Shown here: piece by piece, positions 37,239 through 46,325 of the stretch
Layout: every line of letters begins with the position of its first letter
How positions within the stretch are numbered: position 1 is the stretch's first letter
NCBI GenBank assembly: GCA_020637805.1
Contig: JACKJU010000014.1
Location: 12,127 to 76,126 of the forward strand
Length of the DNA: 64,000 bases
Reading direction: 5' to 3'
From: Nitratireductor sp.
GTDB taxonomy: Bacteria > Pseudomonadota > Alphaproteobacteria > Rhizobiales > Rhizobiaceae
Position numbers and translations under genes: made by a program
Notes under the pieces: generated by a model
Databases searched by the model: none
Told to the model about the DNA's origin: nothing
Seen by the model: the letters and a program-made list of their open reading frames with translations, nothing else

Positions 37239-37907
37239 TTGGATTTCAACACACTGGACTGGGTTGCCATCTATCGCGAATTCATCACGCTGTTGGTCGT
37301 CATCGATCCTGTTGGATCGGTACCGGTATTCCTCTACGCGGTCGCGGGCGTTCCGGCTCGCCTTCATCGTAGTTTTGCCGTTCGCGCCGTTGCAATCGCC
37401 ACCGCTGTACTGCTGGTTTTTCTCGTCGCGGGCCAGATCGCGCTTGAAACGCTTGGCCTGCGTTTCGGGTCCTTCCAGATCGCCGGAGGCATTGTCCTCT
37501 TCCTGTTCGCGCTTACGATGATCTTCGGCGTTTCCAAGCCGCAAAGCGAGATCGAGGAAGCCGGACGGGATCATCTGGCTGGTGCTGTATTTCCCCTGGC
37601 CATACCCTCGATTGCATCGCCAGGCGCCATGCTGGCAGTGGTGGTTCTGACCGACAATCATCGCCAATCGATCTCTGAACAGGCCCTGACTGCCGGCATT
37701 CTGGTTCTCGTTCTGCTTATTACCCTGGGGCTTCTCCTGGCTGCGAGCTATGTCCACAGGATCATCGGAAACACCGGTGCAAGCGTCGTCAGTCGCGTAA
37801 TGGGTATCATCCTGGCCACCATCGCAATCGATTCGATCATCGGCGGTTTCGAGACCCTGGGTGTCCTCGACATTCCTGCTGGGCAGGCGATCGGCACCGT
37901 CTCCTGA
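37239..37907 (+). CDS. MarC/UPF0056 family inner-membrane protein
   Basis: A 222-residue protein with six predicted membrane helices. It starts at TTG 37239 with GGAGGA 8-13 bases upstream; no ATG fits. The family block VVIDPVGSVPVFL is near the N-terminus, and FPLAIPSIASPGAMLAVVVLT marks the middle repeat. Despite the name, MarC proteins are not proven drug-resistance factors; function is open. A shared terminator separates it from the convergent chemoreceptor gene. Confidence 0.87.
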   Translation: MDFNTLDWVAIYREFITLLVVIDPVGSVPVFLYAVAGVPARLHRSFAVRAVAIATAVLLVFLVAGQIALETLGLRFGSFQIAGGIVLFLFALTMIFGVSKPQSEIEEAGRDHLAGAVFPLAIPSIASPGAMLAVVVLTDNHRQSISEQALTAGILVLVLLITLGLLLAASYVHRIIGNTGASVVSRVMGIILATIAIDSIIGGFETLGVLDIPAGQAIGTVS

Positions 37908-37957
37908 CGCGACGGTTGCCCTCCCGTTTCCTCAACCACGATTCTCGGATGGCAAAA

Positions 37958-37985
37958 CGGCGCTCCCGGTTTCCCGGGAACGCCG
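37958..37985. terminator. Hairpin between marC-like gene and chemoreceptor gene
   Basis: CGGCG-ct-CCCGG / CCGGG-aa-CGCCG with a TTTC loop. It has A residues on the left and a T run on the right, so it can serve both convergent genes. Confidence 0.75.
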
Positions 37986-38032
37986 CATTTAATTCAGTAT
38001 CAATGTTCCGCTCGTGGAACGGTCCGTGCCGA

Positions 38033-40033
38033 TCAGAATTCTTCCCAGCTGTCTTCCTGAAGCGCTGTGTTGCCGGATACCGGGAACGACCTTACAGCCT
38101 CGGCAATTTGAGCCTGCGCTGCTCGCGGGTCCTTGCGAACGCCCGAAGCGGAAGGCTGAGCCCTTGACGGCTGTGCTGCAGCTTTCTGAGACCAGGCACC
38201 GCCATTGCCCACGTTGAAGCGGCGCAGCAGATCGGTCAGCGATACCGCTTCCTTGGCGAGACCATGGCTCGCTGCCGTCGATTCTTCGACCATTGCGGCG
38301 TTCTGCTGAGTTGCCTTGTCGATTTCGGCAATAGCGGAGTTGATCTCCTGCAGGGTCGAAGACTGTTCCTTCACCGCTTCCACGATTGCCAGCACGTTCA
38401 CGTTGACGTCCTTGACCTCGGTAACGATGCCTTCGAGTGCCTTGCCAGTCTCACTGACGAGCTGAGAACCGGAGCGTACCTGCTGCGACGAAGTCTCGAT
38501 GAGCTGCTTGATTTCCTTGGCCGCGTTTGCCGAACGCTGGGCAAGTTCGCGAACTTCCTGCGCAACCACTGCAAATCCCTTGCCGGCTTCGCCGGCCCGT
38601 GCTGCCTCAACCCCGGCATTGAGCGCCAGGAGATTGGTCTGGAAGGCAATCTCGTCGATCATTCCAATGATGTTGCCAATCTGCCTGGACGAATCCTCGA
38701 TCTGGGCCATCGCTGCAACAGCCTGCTTGACCACCTCACCAGACTTCACGGCAGAAGACTCGGTCTTCTGCACCAGGTGCCCCGCTTCTTCTGCACGACC
38801 GGCAGATTCGCGCACCGACGCGGTAACCTCTTCCACGGCTGCGGCCGTTTCCTCGACCGATGCTGCCTGCTGTTCGGTACGGCGGGAAAGATCGTCGGCT
38901 GCCGTGCGGATCTCGTCGGACGCACCGGTTACCGCCCTTGTGCTGTTGCCAATATTGAACATGGCGTCGCGCAGGTTTGCCAATGCAGAGTTGAAGTCCA
39001 CCCTCAGCGAGTCGAGTTTGGTATCGAATTCCGTCGTCACTTCGCAGGTAAGATCACCATTCGACAGCCGCTGAAATGCATCTCCCAGCGCCTCAATGAC
39101 AATTTCCAGAGATTTTGCATTTGCAAGTGCTCGCTCGCTCGCTTCTGCTTCAAGTCTCGCTGTCCGCTCGCGTTCCTCGTTCATCTGCCGTTGACGCTCT
39201 AGGTCGCCTGCAGTCGCCTCCTTGAACACCCGGACTGCACGCGCGAGAACACCGATCTCGTTGGATTTATCGAGATAGGGGACCTCTCCATGCGCCGTGC
39301 CATCTGCCAGGTTCGAAGTGAAATTCGATATCCGCTGCAACGGCCGGACAACACCTGTAACCAGCCAAATGATCAAGGCTGCGACCACTGCGAACGCAAT
39401 AGCTGCCACGCAGAAGTATAGATACTTCAGACTGCCAACGACAGCCATTGTACCGGCCTCAATCTTTGCCTGAGCGTCGGTGGCGTGTTTTACGATCTCT
39501 TCAACCACTTCCCTGTGCTTCGAGAAGTCCTTTGCGAGAAGATTCATTGCCTCGAATATCTTGGTGTTATCCGGAGTGGATTCCCGCAAAGTGGGAATAA
39601 GAATGTTCTCCGCATGCATCCAGAATTCTTCCAACATCGCGGGAGAGTCATTGACAATGTGATCTTTCACTTCGTCGTTGATGTTGGAATTGCGCCAAAA
39701 TTCGCGCTGGGTGAAGAACTGACCCTTCTTTTCGAAATAATTGGATATGTGGGCTTCGCGGTCCTGCGGCTCAAAAGTCGCATTGACCAGTTCCATGTAG
39801 GCTTCGATTGCATAGGACGGCGGCGGAAGGACATCCGCGACGAGATCTTTGTAAGTTATGATCTGTTGATAGTTGTCACTGCCAATCTGCCCCTTCATGT
39901 CACGAAAATGTGTCGTACCAAGAAGCAGTGCAACAACCGACGCCAGTATGGCTGCCGCCGCGATAATACCAGTTCGAATGGAAAAGTTTGCGCCCAACGA
40001 ACGGCTTGCGCCGGACTGCCGTCTCTCAAACAT
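38033..40033 (-). CDS. Methyl-accepting chemotaxis protein with C-terminal WEEF tether
   Basis: A 666-residue transducer. ATG 40033 (MFERRQSGAS) follows GGGGGAAAT; the 24-codon extension is not needed. The first membrane helix is about 20-40 (GIIAAAAILASVVALLLG), then a helical periplasmic sensor (about 45-190), a second helix (LYFCVAAIAFAVVAALIIWLV), a HAMP domain, and a second HAMP-like unit before the signalling domain. The hairpin tip is IIGMIDEIAFQTNLLALNAGVEAARAGEAG. The last residues SWEEF match the CheR/CheB-docking pentapeptide pattern (xWxxF). No other che genes are in the window. It lies between ybgC and tolQ, which are normally adjacent. Confidence 0.94.
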   Translation of the reverse strand: MFERRQSGASRSLGANFSIRTGIIAAAAILASVVALLLGTTHFRDMKGQIGSDNYQQIITYKDLVADVLPPPSYAIEAYMELVNATFEPQDREAHISNYFEKKGQFFTQREFWRNSNINDEVKDHIVNDSPAMLEEFWMHAENILIPTLRESTPDNTKIFEAMNLLAKDFSKHREVVEEIVKHATDAQAKIEAGTMAVVGSLKYLYFCVAAIAFAVVAALIIWLVTGVVRPLQRISNFTSNLADGTAHGEVPYLDKSNEIGVLARAVRVFKEATAGDLERQRQMNEERERTARLEAEASERALANAKSLEIVIEALGDAFQRLSNGDLTCEVTTEFDTKLDSLRVDFNSALANLRDAMFNIGNSTRAVTGASDEIRTAADDLSRRTEQQAASVEETAAAVEEVTASVRESAGRAEEAGHLVQKTESSAVKSGEVVKQAVAAMAQIEDSSRQIGNIIGMIDEIAFQTNLLALNAGVEAARAGEAGKGFAVVAQEVRELAQRSANAAKEIKQLIETSSQQVRSGSQLVSETGKALEGIVTEVKDVNVNVLAIVEAVKEQSSTLQEINSAIAEIDKATQQNAAMVEESTAASHGLAKEAVSLTDLLRRFNVGNGGAWSQKAAAQPSRAQPSASGVRKDPRAAQAQIAEAVRSFPVSGNTALQEDSWEEF

Positions 40034-40299
40034 GGATTTCCCCCTACATGGAAAACGAGGCAGAGAATGATGCCCCTTTGATGGAATGCTGATTTGAATA
40101 AACATGTCGTTTGAACGACCGCCTGGATACGCATAATGCGGTAAGGGAGTTTGACCCTCAGGCGATTAATCAATGACAGTGAGATATTAAGGATTGGTGA
40201 AGCACATCACTAAGTGATTGATTCAATTAAAACCATCTAAAATTGTCTGCATTTTTCGCCACAACCTGACGGATAAGATCTTATCTAGCTGTCTGACTC

Positions 40300-40764
40300 T
40301 CACCCCTGCGGGTCCAGCTTTTCCCGCAGATCGTCGGGAAATCGCTTCGCGCCGCCACCGTGATGGATGAACGCAACCTCGACATCAGCCCCGCAGAGCA
40401 TGGTTTCACTGCCGTCCGCTTCACGTCGTAGAACTTCCTGGCGCAGGAAGGAACGTGCGCCGGTTAGTTTCTTCAGCGTGGTGCGCACAATCACCAGATC
40501 ATCGATCTTGGCTGGCGGTCCGAATTGCAACTGCATGCGGTGGATGGCGAAGGCCGACTTGTCCTTTTCCAGATCCGTATGGAAAATCTTCAAATGCCTG
40601 AGCCACTCGGTGCGTGAGCGCTCCATGTATTTCAGATAATTGGAATGGTAGACCACACCGGAGAAATCGGTGTCCTCGTAATAGACACGAATCTCCATTT
40701 CGTGGCCCTTGCCGACCTCGCTCTCGAAGAGAGTATTGGCCAATGATGACTTGTCGCGAGACAT
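40300..40764 (-). CDS. ybgC: YbgC-type acyl-CoA thioesterase of the Tol-Pal locus
   Basis: A 154-residue hot-dog thioesterase. The active block is YYEDTDFSGVVYHSNYLKYMERSR, with the Asp-x2-Asp...YH motif of the 4-hydroxybenzoyl-CoA/YbgC family. It hydrolyses acyl-CoA and is linked to phospholipid metabolism and the Tol complex. It usually starts the tol operon; here MCP, MarC and DUF1992 genes separate it from tolQ. The 266-base gap 40034-40299 beside it is AT-rich (40180-40280) and has no gene. Confidence 0.93.
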   Translation of the reverse strand: MSRDKSSLANTLFESEVGKGHEMEIRVYYEDTDFSGVVYHSNYLKYMERSRTEWLRHLKIFHTDLEKDKSAFAIHRMQLQFGPPAKIDDLVIVRTTLKKLTGARSFLRQEVLRREADGSETMLCGADVEVAFIHHGGGAKRFPDDLREKLDPQG

Positions 40765-40824
40765 CCAATCTACCTTTCCGGCCCCTTCCCTGCAGACGCA
40801 CTGCTCCGGCGCATGCGTCAGTTG

Positions 40825-42027
40825 TCAGCCACCAGATTCGAACGGCTGGCCCAGAACTACAATCGCAACACCAAGCACGGCAAGCAAGGCAAATGGCAGT
40901 GCCTTCGCCCTTTCCTCCTGCCGCCATGCATTCAGCGCGGCAAGACCGGCCTCCATCGTGTAGTAGAGCGCGAAAGCGCGCGACGCATAGGCGATGATCT
41001 CGAACACATCGGCTATCCAGGTGATGCCGATACCGATCGCGGCGAGGAGGGCATATGCGATCCGTGGCGAAATGCGCTTGCCGGAAAGCTGCCAGACAAG
41101 CCCGCCGGAACCGGAAGTATCAGCGACCGCGGCAGAAAACTGCGCTGCCAGGGCCGCAGCGACCAGCAGCACGGAGAGAATCGGTGCCACCAGGCCCATC
41201 ATGTCCACGATTGCTGTCTCTGTCGTCTTCAACTGCCCGCGCTCGAACACGTAGGCCATCAGCAAGATGTAGAGAAGATAAATGGCCGACGAAAGCCATT
41301 GCGCCCATCGCATCGATTTGAGGCGCGTCTTCAGGTCATACGTATTGCTGAGATACCGCGATGTCTCGAACCCCTGTACCGTCACGATCAGTCCAAAACC
41401 GAGTGTTACCGCTCCCCAACCGCTCATCGAAGGCTGATTGAAGATCAATCCATTGTCTGTAGCGCGTGCATGGAAGTAGAGCGCCAGGCCAACAAGAAGC
41501 CCGGAAATGATGGCCAGCTTCGTGGTAACCGAAAAATATTCCATCCATTCGAGCGACTTGAACCCGCCGCTCCAGCCCACCAGCACGATGAGAACGAATA
41601 TGGCCGTCGTCACCATTCTCGAACTGAACGGATCGGCAAGCGGGGTGAGGCTCACCGCGAACGCACCGAAAAGGTTTAGGTAGTAGGCAACGGAGACTAC
41701 ATAGGCAAAACCCAGCGTCCAGGACCCAAGCCTGTCTAGCAAGACAACGGGCCGGGGTTCCGGAGCACCTGTTTCGAATACGCGCATGTTGTAGCGTATC
41801 GCGGATCCAAAGGCGTAGGCACCAATGCACAACGCTGCCATCGCCAGTGGGGCATAGGCACCATATGCCGAATCGAGGATGGGCCCAAGAACCAGGAACC
41901 CACTGCCGATGATCGATGCCAGCGGCGTGGTCATTGCCATCCATGCCGGTATGGTACGCAGACGCGGTTGCAGGAGCAGGAAGGCAACAACCACGACCGT
42001 CAGCAGAATGGCAATGTTGAGGATCAT
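40825..42027 (-). CDS. APC-like multi-pass permease, substrate unknown
   Basis: A 400-residue membrane protein with about 11-12 helices. ATG 42027 (MILNIAILLTVVVVAFLLL) is used because the upstream extension reads through a dispersed repeat element. The block TTPLASIIGSGFLVLGPILDSAYG resembles the broken first helix of LeuT-fold (APC/SSS) transporters. VTVQGFETSRYLS is another conserved-looking stretch. I cannot place it in a named subfamily. It lies between ruvB and ybgC, where standard gene order has nothing. Confidence 0.75.
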   Translation of the reverse strand: MILNIAILLTVVVVAFLLLQPRLRTIPAWMAMTTPLASIIGSGFLVLGPILDSAYGAYAPLAMAALCIGAYAFGSAIRYNMRVFETGAPEPRPVVLLDRLGSWTLGFAYVVSVAYYLNLFGAFAVSLTPLADPFSSRMVTTAIFVLIVLVGWSGGFKSLEWMEYFSVTTKLAIISGLLVGLALYFHARATDNGLIFNQPSMSGWGAVTLGFGLIVTVQGFETSRYLSNTYDLKTRLKSMRWAQWLSSAIYLLYILLMAYVFERGQLKTTETAIVDMMGLVAPILSVLLVAAALAAQFSAAVADTSGSGGLVWQLSGKRISPRIAYALLAAIGIGITWIADVFEIIAYASRAFALYYTMEAGLAALNAWRQEERAKALPFALLAVLGVAIVVLGQPFESGG

Positions 42028-42054
42028 GTGTGGGGTCGTTTCATTCGTTAAAAC

Positions 42055-42149
42055 AATTTCGATCTTGGCGGAATCGGCGAAATCGAAATGCGGAAATGAA
42101 TTCAGCCGTATGCGGAAAGCAATCGTATCCACCAAAATATGAAACGATC
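42055..42149 (+). repeat. 95-bp dispersed intergenic repeat, copy A
   Basis: Aligns without gaps to 57785-57879: I count 69 of 95 identical bases, with blocks AATCGGCGAAATCGAAATG and GAAACGATC identical. The left part is an imperfect inverted repeat (TTTCGAT...ATCGAAA) around GGCGGAATCGG. It lies between ruvB and the permease start. Translated on the minus strand it gives HFDFADSAKIE, close to HFDFADFVEIE from copy B, so annotation pipelines may call false ORFs in it. Confidence 0.8.
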
Positions 42150-42226
42150 TAGCCGCCGGTCATCAACGTTTGGCAGCCGTCGCGGTTCCTTCGACTACCC
42201 GGGCGGGTCGGAGATTGTGTCTTCCC

Positions 42227-43273
42227 TTATTCTTCGTCGAACAGTCCGATTTGCGCCGCGGCCAGGTTCTTCGGCACCTCCATTCCGAGGTGCTTCCAGG
42301 CATTAGCGGTCAGGATGCGGCCGCGAGGCGTTCGCTGGATGAAACCCTGCTGGATGAGATAGGGTTCGATGATGTCCTCGATCGCATCTCGCGGTTCAGA
42401 AAGTGCTGCGGCGATGGTTTCTATCCCCACGGGTCCTCCGCCGAAATTCCCCGCGATCTGGGTGAGATAGCGCATGTCGAGTTGATCGAGGCCCATCGAA
42501 TCGACCTCCAGCCGGGTTAGCGCCTCGTCGGCAACTTTCGCATCCACCACATCCGCCCGTGCAACATTGGCGAAGTCGCGTACGCGCCGCAAAAGCCTGC
42601 CCGCGATCCGGGGCGTGCCGCGCGACCGGCGGGCGATCTCATGTGCCCCGTCCTCACTCATGGGCAAACCCATGATCCGAGCGCCCCTGGTGACGATGAG
42701 CTGCAGTTCCGACACCTCGTAGAAGTTGAGGCGGACTGGAATGCCGAACCGGTCGCGCAGCGGCGTTGTCAGGAGGCCAAGACGTGTCGTCGCTGCAACG
42801 AGTGTGAACTTCGCCAGGTCGATCTTCACCGAACGCGCCGCGGGCCCCTCGCCGATAATGAGGTCGAGTTGATAGTCCTCCATCGCCGGATAGAGAATCT
42901 CTTCCACCGCCGGATTGAGCCGGTGGATTTCGTCGATGAAGAGAACATCGCGCTCTTCGAGATTGGTCAGGAGAGCCGCCAGATCGCCTGCCTTGGCGAT
43001 CACCGGGCCGGAAGTCGAACGGAAATTGACTCCCAGTTCCTTGGCCATGATTTGTGCAAGCGTGGTCTTGCCCAGCCCCGGCGGGCCAACAAACAGCACA
43101 TGGTCCAGCGCCTCGCCACGCTGTTTGGCTGCTTCGATGAAAACCTTGAGATTTTCGCGTGCCTGCTTCTGGCCGGTGAAATCGTCCAGCCGCTCCGGAC
43201 GCAGCGACACGTCCAGATCGGCAGCACTGTCCTCGCCGTGCTTCTCGCTTGATATGATGCGGGAATCGTTCAT
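42227..43273 (-). CDS. ruvB: Holliday junction branch-migration motor RuvB
   Basis: A 348-residue AAA+ ATPase. Walker A is GPPGLGKTT, Walker B LFIDEIHRL, sensor 1 VAATTRLGLLTTPLRDRFG, and the C-terminal winged helix has IAAALSEPRDAIEDIIEPYLIQ. It drives branch migration with RuvA. It is 43 bases downstream of ruvA in the same direction. Confidence 0.98.
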   Translation of the reverse strand: MNDSRIISSEKHGEDSAADLDVSLRPERLDDFTGQKQARENLKVFIEAAKQRGEALDHVLFVGPPGLGKTTLAQIMAKELGVNFRSTSGPVIAKAGDLAALLTNLEERDVLFIDEIHRLNPAVEEILYPAMEDYQLDLIIGEGPAARSVKIDLAKFTLVAATTRLGLLTTPLRDRFGIPVRLNFYEVSELQLIVTRGARIMGLPMSEDGAHEIARRSRGTPRIAGRLLRRVRDFANVARADVVDAKVADEALTRLEVDSMGLDQLDMRYLTQIAGNFGGGPVGIETIAAALSEPRDAIEDIIEPYLIQQGFIQRTPRGRILTANAWKHLGMEVPKNLAAAQIGLFDEE

Positions 43274-43316
43274 TGCCTACCCATGCACGAGTTTGGCACC
43301 ACTGCCAACATGCCGT

Positions 43317-43934
43317 TCACCCCGCCAGTTCCTTGAGCCCGAGCCGTATGAGCTTGGCGCTGTCTGCATCTTCTCCCGCATTCTTGAGTACCCGCGCAAT
43401 CGCGCCAGACGCCTGTTGCTGCGAATACCCCAGATTGGTGAGTGCAGAAACCGCATCGGCGACATTGGAATTGGCAACGCCTGCGCCAATGTCCTGCTGC
43501 AATCCGATTTCTGCCGCGGCAGCACCGGAATAGGCAGGGGCCTTGTCCTTCAACTCGGAGACGATGCGGCCCGCAACCTTGGGTCCGACACCCGGTGCAC
43601 GCGCCACCATCGACTTGTCCTGCAGCGCGATGGCAGAGGCGATATCGGAAGGCGACAGCGTTGACTGGATGGCAAGCGCCACCTTGGCGCCCACGCCCTG
43701 AACGCTCTGCAGCAGGCGAAACCAGTCGCGCTCCAGATCGTCGCGAAACCCGTAAAGGCGGATCATGTCCTCTCGTACCACGGTCTCGATTGAAAGCGTC
43801 AGTGGCTCGCCCGCACCGGGCAGCGCCTGCAACGTTCGCGATGAGCAATGCGCCACATATCCCACGCCATTCACGTCGATGATGACATGGTCGTCGCCAA
43901 CCGAATCGAGAATTCCCCTCAGCTTGCCGATCAT
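43317..43934 (-). CDS. ruvA: Holliday junction-binding protein RuvA
   Basis: A 205-residue protein. The N-terminal OB fold (MIGKLRGILDSVGDDHVIIDVNG) is followed by two helix-hairpin-helix motifs (LLQSVQGVGAKVALAIQ, LARAPGVGPK-type VARAPGVGPKVAGRIV) and a C-terminal domain III that contacts RuvB (ADAVSALTNLGYSQQQAS). Its start codon overlaps the stop of the upstream demethylase-like gene by 4 bases (ATGA type), so translation is probably coupled. Confidence 0.97.
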   Translation of the reverse strand: MIGKLRGILDSVGDDHVIIDVNGVGYVAHCSSRTLQALPGAGEPLTLSIETVVREDMIRLYGFRDDLERDWFRLLQSVQGVGAKVALAIQSTLSPSDIASAIALQDKSMVARAPGVGPKVAGRIVSELKDKAPAYSGAAAAEIGLQQDIGAGVANSNVADAVSALTNLGYSQQQASGAIARVLKNAGEDADSAKLIRLGLKELAG

Positions 43935-44830
43935 GATGCCGGCACTCCTTCCGCAATGACACGCAGCCTTTCGATGAGCCTGTCCCGGCCGGCCGTCAGG
44001 TTCTTATAGGCAAGTTGATCAGCATCCAGCATCTCAAGCGAGGTGATGAACCCCCGCGCCAGTTCCCTTCCCTCCTCCATCGTTTCGAGAAGTTTCAGCG
44101 GGTTCAGATGAATGCGAATGGTGAACAGGATGTCGCCGCTCAGCGGCAGCTTGCGCAGCGTCTGGTATTCCACCCGGATGAAACGCGGCTCGCTGGCATT
44201 GTCACCGTAGCCAGTGGGGGCATCCGGGTCGCCCTTCTTCCAGCCATGAAACAGGCGGTCATTGTCATAGACCGACCAGTTCATCCGCCAGACCGGCATA
44301 TCCGGTTTCAGGTTGTCGAACATCCGGGTGATGAGCTCCGCATTACGCGTGCCTTCGGCGAAACCCGGCACCGTTGCATGGATGGCCTGCAATGGTTTGC
44401 CGAATTTCTCGGCAAGCGACCACGAGGACGGAAAGGACAGGGATGCCGCGACGAGCCGCCAGCCGGATTCGTCGCGGTGCATGATGGCGAGATCCTCCTG
44501 CACCATGTGGCCGGCGGTCTTGATAGGCGGCAAGCCGGAATCGAGTGCGACGGCGCGCCCGTTCAAATGCATCGCATTGCCATCAAGTCGATAGATTTCG
44601 GGGAACCTCTCAGGAAGAAAGTCTACCAGGAGATCGAGCACCTCCTGCTGCGCCATCTCGCTTCCTGCTTCCGCACCGAAGACCGTGCCCGGATGGGCTT
44701 CCTCAAGCCTCTTCTTCTCTTCCAGGTAGAAGTCGAGCCGCTCGTCCACCTCGATCCAGTTCGCCAGATCCAGCGGTTTAACGCCGATCCTGAAAAGCGG
44801 GTTGGAACCGTCAAAGGGAGTATGTTTCAT
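43931..44830 (-). CDS. Heme-dependent oxidative N-demethylase-like protein (DUF3445)
   Basis: A 299-residue protein of the DUF3445/HODM alpha-subunit family. Characteristic blocks are VQEDLAIMHRDESGWRL, SFPSSWSLAEKFGKPLQAIHATVPGF, WRMNWSVYDNDRLFHG and RVEYQTLRKLPLSGDILFTIRIHL. Characterised members use heme to demethylate secondary amines such as dimethylamine, with electron-transfer partner subunits. No partner reductase is nearby. It lies between ruvC and ruvA in the same direction and overlaps ruvA by 4 bases. Confidence 0.87.
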   Translation of the reverse strand: MKHTPFDGSNPLFRIGVKPLDLANWIEVDERLDFYLEEKKRLEEAHPGTVFGAEAGSEMAQQEVLDLLVDFLPERFPEIYRLDGNAMHLNGRAVALDSGLPPIKTAGHMVQEDLAIMHRDESGWRLVAASLSFPSSWSLAEKFGKPLQAIHATVPGFAEGTRNAELITRMFDNLKPDMPVWRMNWSVYDNDRLFHGWKKGDPDAPTGYGDNASEPRFIRVEYQTLRKLPLSGDILFTIRIHLNPLKLLETMEEGRELARGFITSLEMLDADQLAYKNLTAGRDRLIERLRVIAEGVPAS

Positions 44831-44874
44831 CCGGTCCGCCCTGGAAGCCGCACATCAACTGTCAGTCCGAAATC

Positions 44875-45390
44875 TCAACCCGCACCGGCTATCCGCCGCT
44901 GCAGAGCTATCGCACCGCGATGATGCGCATGGCAGATCGCGATGGCAAGCGCATCCGCGGCGTCATCACTGTCGAATTTCGCCTTTGGTAGCAGCATCGA
45001 CACCATCATCCGGATTTGCGCCTTGTCTCCATGACCAACGCCGATCACAGACTTCTTCACCGCATTGGGCGCATATTCCGCAACCTGCAATCCAGCACGG
45101 GCGGGAACCAGAAGCGCGATGCCCCGCGCCTGACCCAGCTTGAGCGTTGCAACGGCATCCTTGTTGACAAAAGTCTGCTCCACCGCTGCCTCATTCGGCA
45201 TCATCGCGTGGATGATTTCGGACAACCCGTCATGCAACTGGCAGAGCCTGGAGGCGAGTTCCGTCCTGGCATCGGAGCGCAAAGTCCCGGCACCCACGAA
45301 TTTAAGCGAAGTGCCGATTGTCTCGATCACACCCCACCCGGTTCTCTGAAGACCGGGGTCGATACCTATTATGCGAATCGCTTCCGCCAT
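44875..45390 (-). CDS. ruvC: Holliday junction resolvase RuvC
   Basis: A 171-residue RNase-H-fold nuclease. Acidic active-site residues lie in IIGIDPGLQRTGWG, AVEQTFV and DSDDAADALAIAICH. It cleaves junctions loaded on RuvAB. It is the first gene of ruvC-demethylase-ruvA-ruvB, and is divergent from the TSUP permease. Confidence 0.97.
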   Translation of the reverse strand: MAEAIRIIGIDPGLQRTGWGVIETIGTSLKFVGAGTLRSDARTELASRLCQLHDGLSEIIHAMMPNEAAVEQTFVNKDAVATLKLGQARGIALLVPARAGLQVAEYAPNAVKKSVIGVGHGDKAQIRMMVSMLLPKAKFDSDDAADALAIAICHAHHRGAIALQRRIAGAG

Positions 45391-45503
45391 TTGTTCACCC
45401 TAGTGCGACTGTTCGGACCCTGCCAGTAAAATGTGAACAAAACAGAAACAAACTAACATTGTTCACAGCTGGCGACAATCGGCAGGCGCTGGTGTATGCG
45501 CTT

Positions 45504-46274
45504 ATGATGAGCGCAGACAAAATCATTCAATTGACTTCCACCCCAGGATTTTGGGCAATTCTCGCAACAGCGCTGATTGCGGGTATCGTCCGCGGTTTCT
45601 CCGGATTTGGAACCGGCATGATCTTCGTGCCCGCCGCCTCGGCAATCTATTCCCCAAAAACTGCGGTGGTGGCGCTGTGGATCCTCGATTCCCTGCCTAC
45701 CCTTGTGATCGTCCCAAAAGCCCTGCCGCATGTGGATTGGCGTTCAGTCATTCCGGCAGTTATCGGCTATGCGTTGCTCGTGCGCTACGGAGTTGCGATG
45801 CTGGCCGGTTTCGATCCTCTGACCATGCGCTGGCTGATCTCGCTGGTGGTCTTCGGCTTCGTCCTGCTGCTATGGAGTGGATGGCGCTACCATGGCGCAC
45901 GGCCTGCTTGGTTGTCTGCCGGCGTTGGCGGCATCGCCGGTCTGTTCAGCGGAGCGGCTGGTCTGCCGGGTCCACCGGTGATCGCCTACTGGATGGCAAG
46001 CAATGCAGCGGCCCGGACCATCCGCGCAAACCTGATCGCCTTCTTCATGCTGGGCGAGATCCTCTCCGGCATTGCTCTCTACTTGGCTGACCTATTCGCA
46101 ATCGATGCTCTGGCAATCGGGGCTGCCGCCATTCCGGCCTATGTTGGCGGACTAATGGCCGGACAGTCCCTCTTCGGGCGAGCCAGCGACGAAATCTACA
46201 GGCGCGTCGCCTTTCTTGTCATTCTGGCGAGCGCGACACTCGGACTTCCCTTACTCGACGGCCTCCTGAAATGA
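45504..46274 (+). CDS. TauE/SafE (TSUP) family permease
   Basis: A 256-residue inner-membrane protein with about eight helices. Starts ATG 45504 and 45507 are equally possible; the ribosome site is weak. The TSUP blocks GIVRGFSGFGTGMIFVPAAS and GGIAGLFSGAAGLPGPPVIAYWMAS are clear. The family exports or imports sulfur-containing or organic anions such as sulfite, sulfoacetate or taurine products. No sulfur-metabolism gene is adjacent, so the substrate is open. Confidence 0.87.
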   Translation: MMSADKIIQLTSTPGFWAILATALIAGIVRGFSGFGTGMIFVPAASAIYSPKTAVVALWILDSLPTLVIVPKALPHVDWRSVIPAVIGYALLVRYGVAMLAGFDPLTMRWLISLVVFGFVLLLWSGWRYHGARPAWLSAGVGGIAGLFSGAAGLPGPPVIAYWMASNAAARTIRANLIAFFMLGEILSGIALYLADLFAIDALAIGAAAIPAYVGGLMAGQSLFGRASDEIYRRVAFLVILASATLGLPLLDGLLK

Positions 46275-46298
46275 AAAAGCCCGGCATCGGGCCGGGCT
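46274..46298 (-). terminator. Rho-independent terminator of yebC
   Basis: On the minus strand AGCCCGGC-CCGAT-GCCGGGCT is followed by TTTTC. It overlaps the stop codon of the convergent TSUP gene by one base. Confidence 0.85.
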
Positions 46299-46325
46299 CG
46301 GTTGGTTCAAGAAAGGGGCAGCCGG

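Noticed and set aside
40180..40280. AT-rich stretch next to ybgC as an insertion-sequence scar
   Set aside because: No inverted ends, target duplication or transposase remnant could be found; only composition differs.
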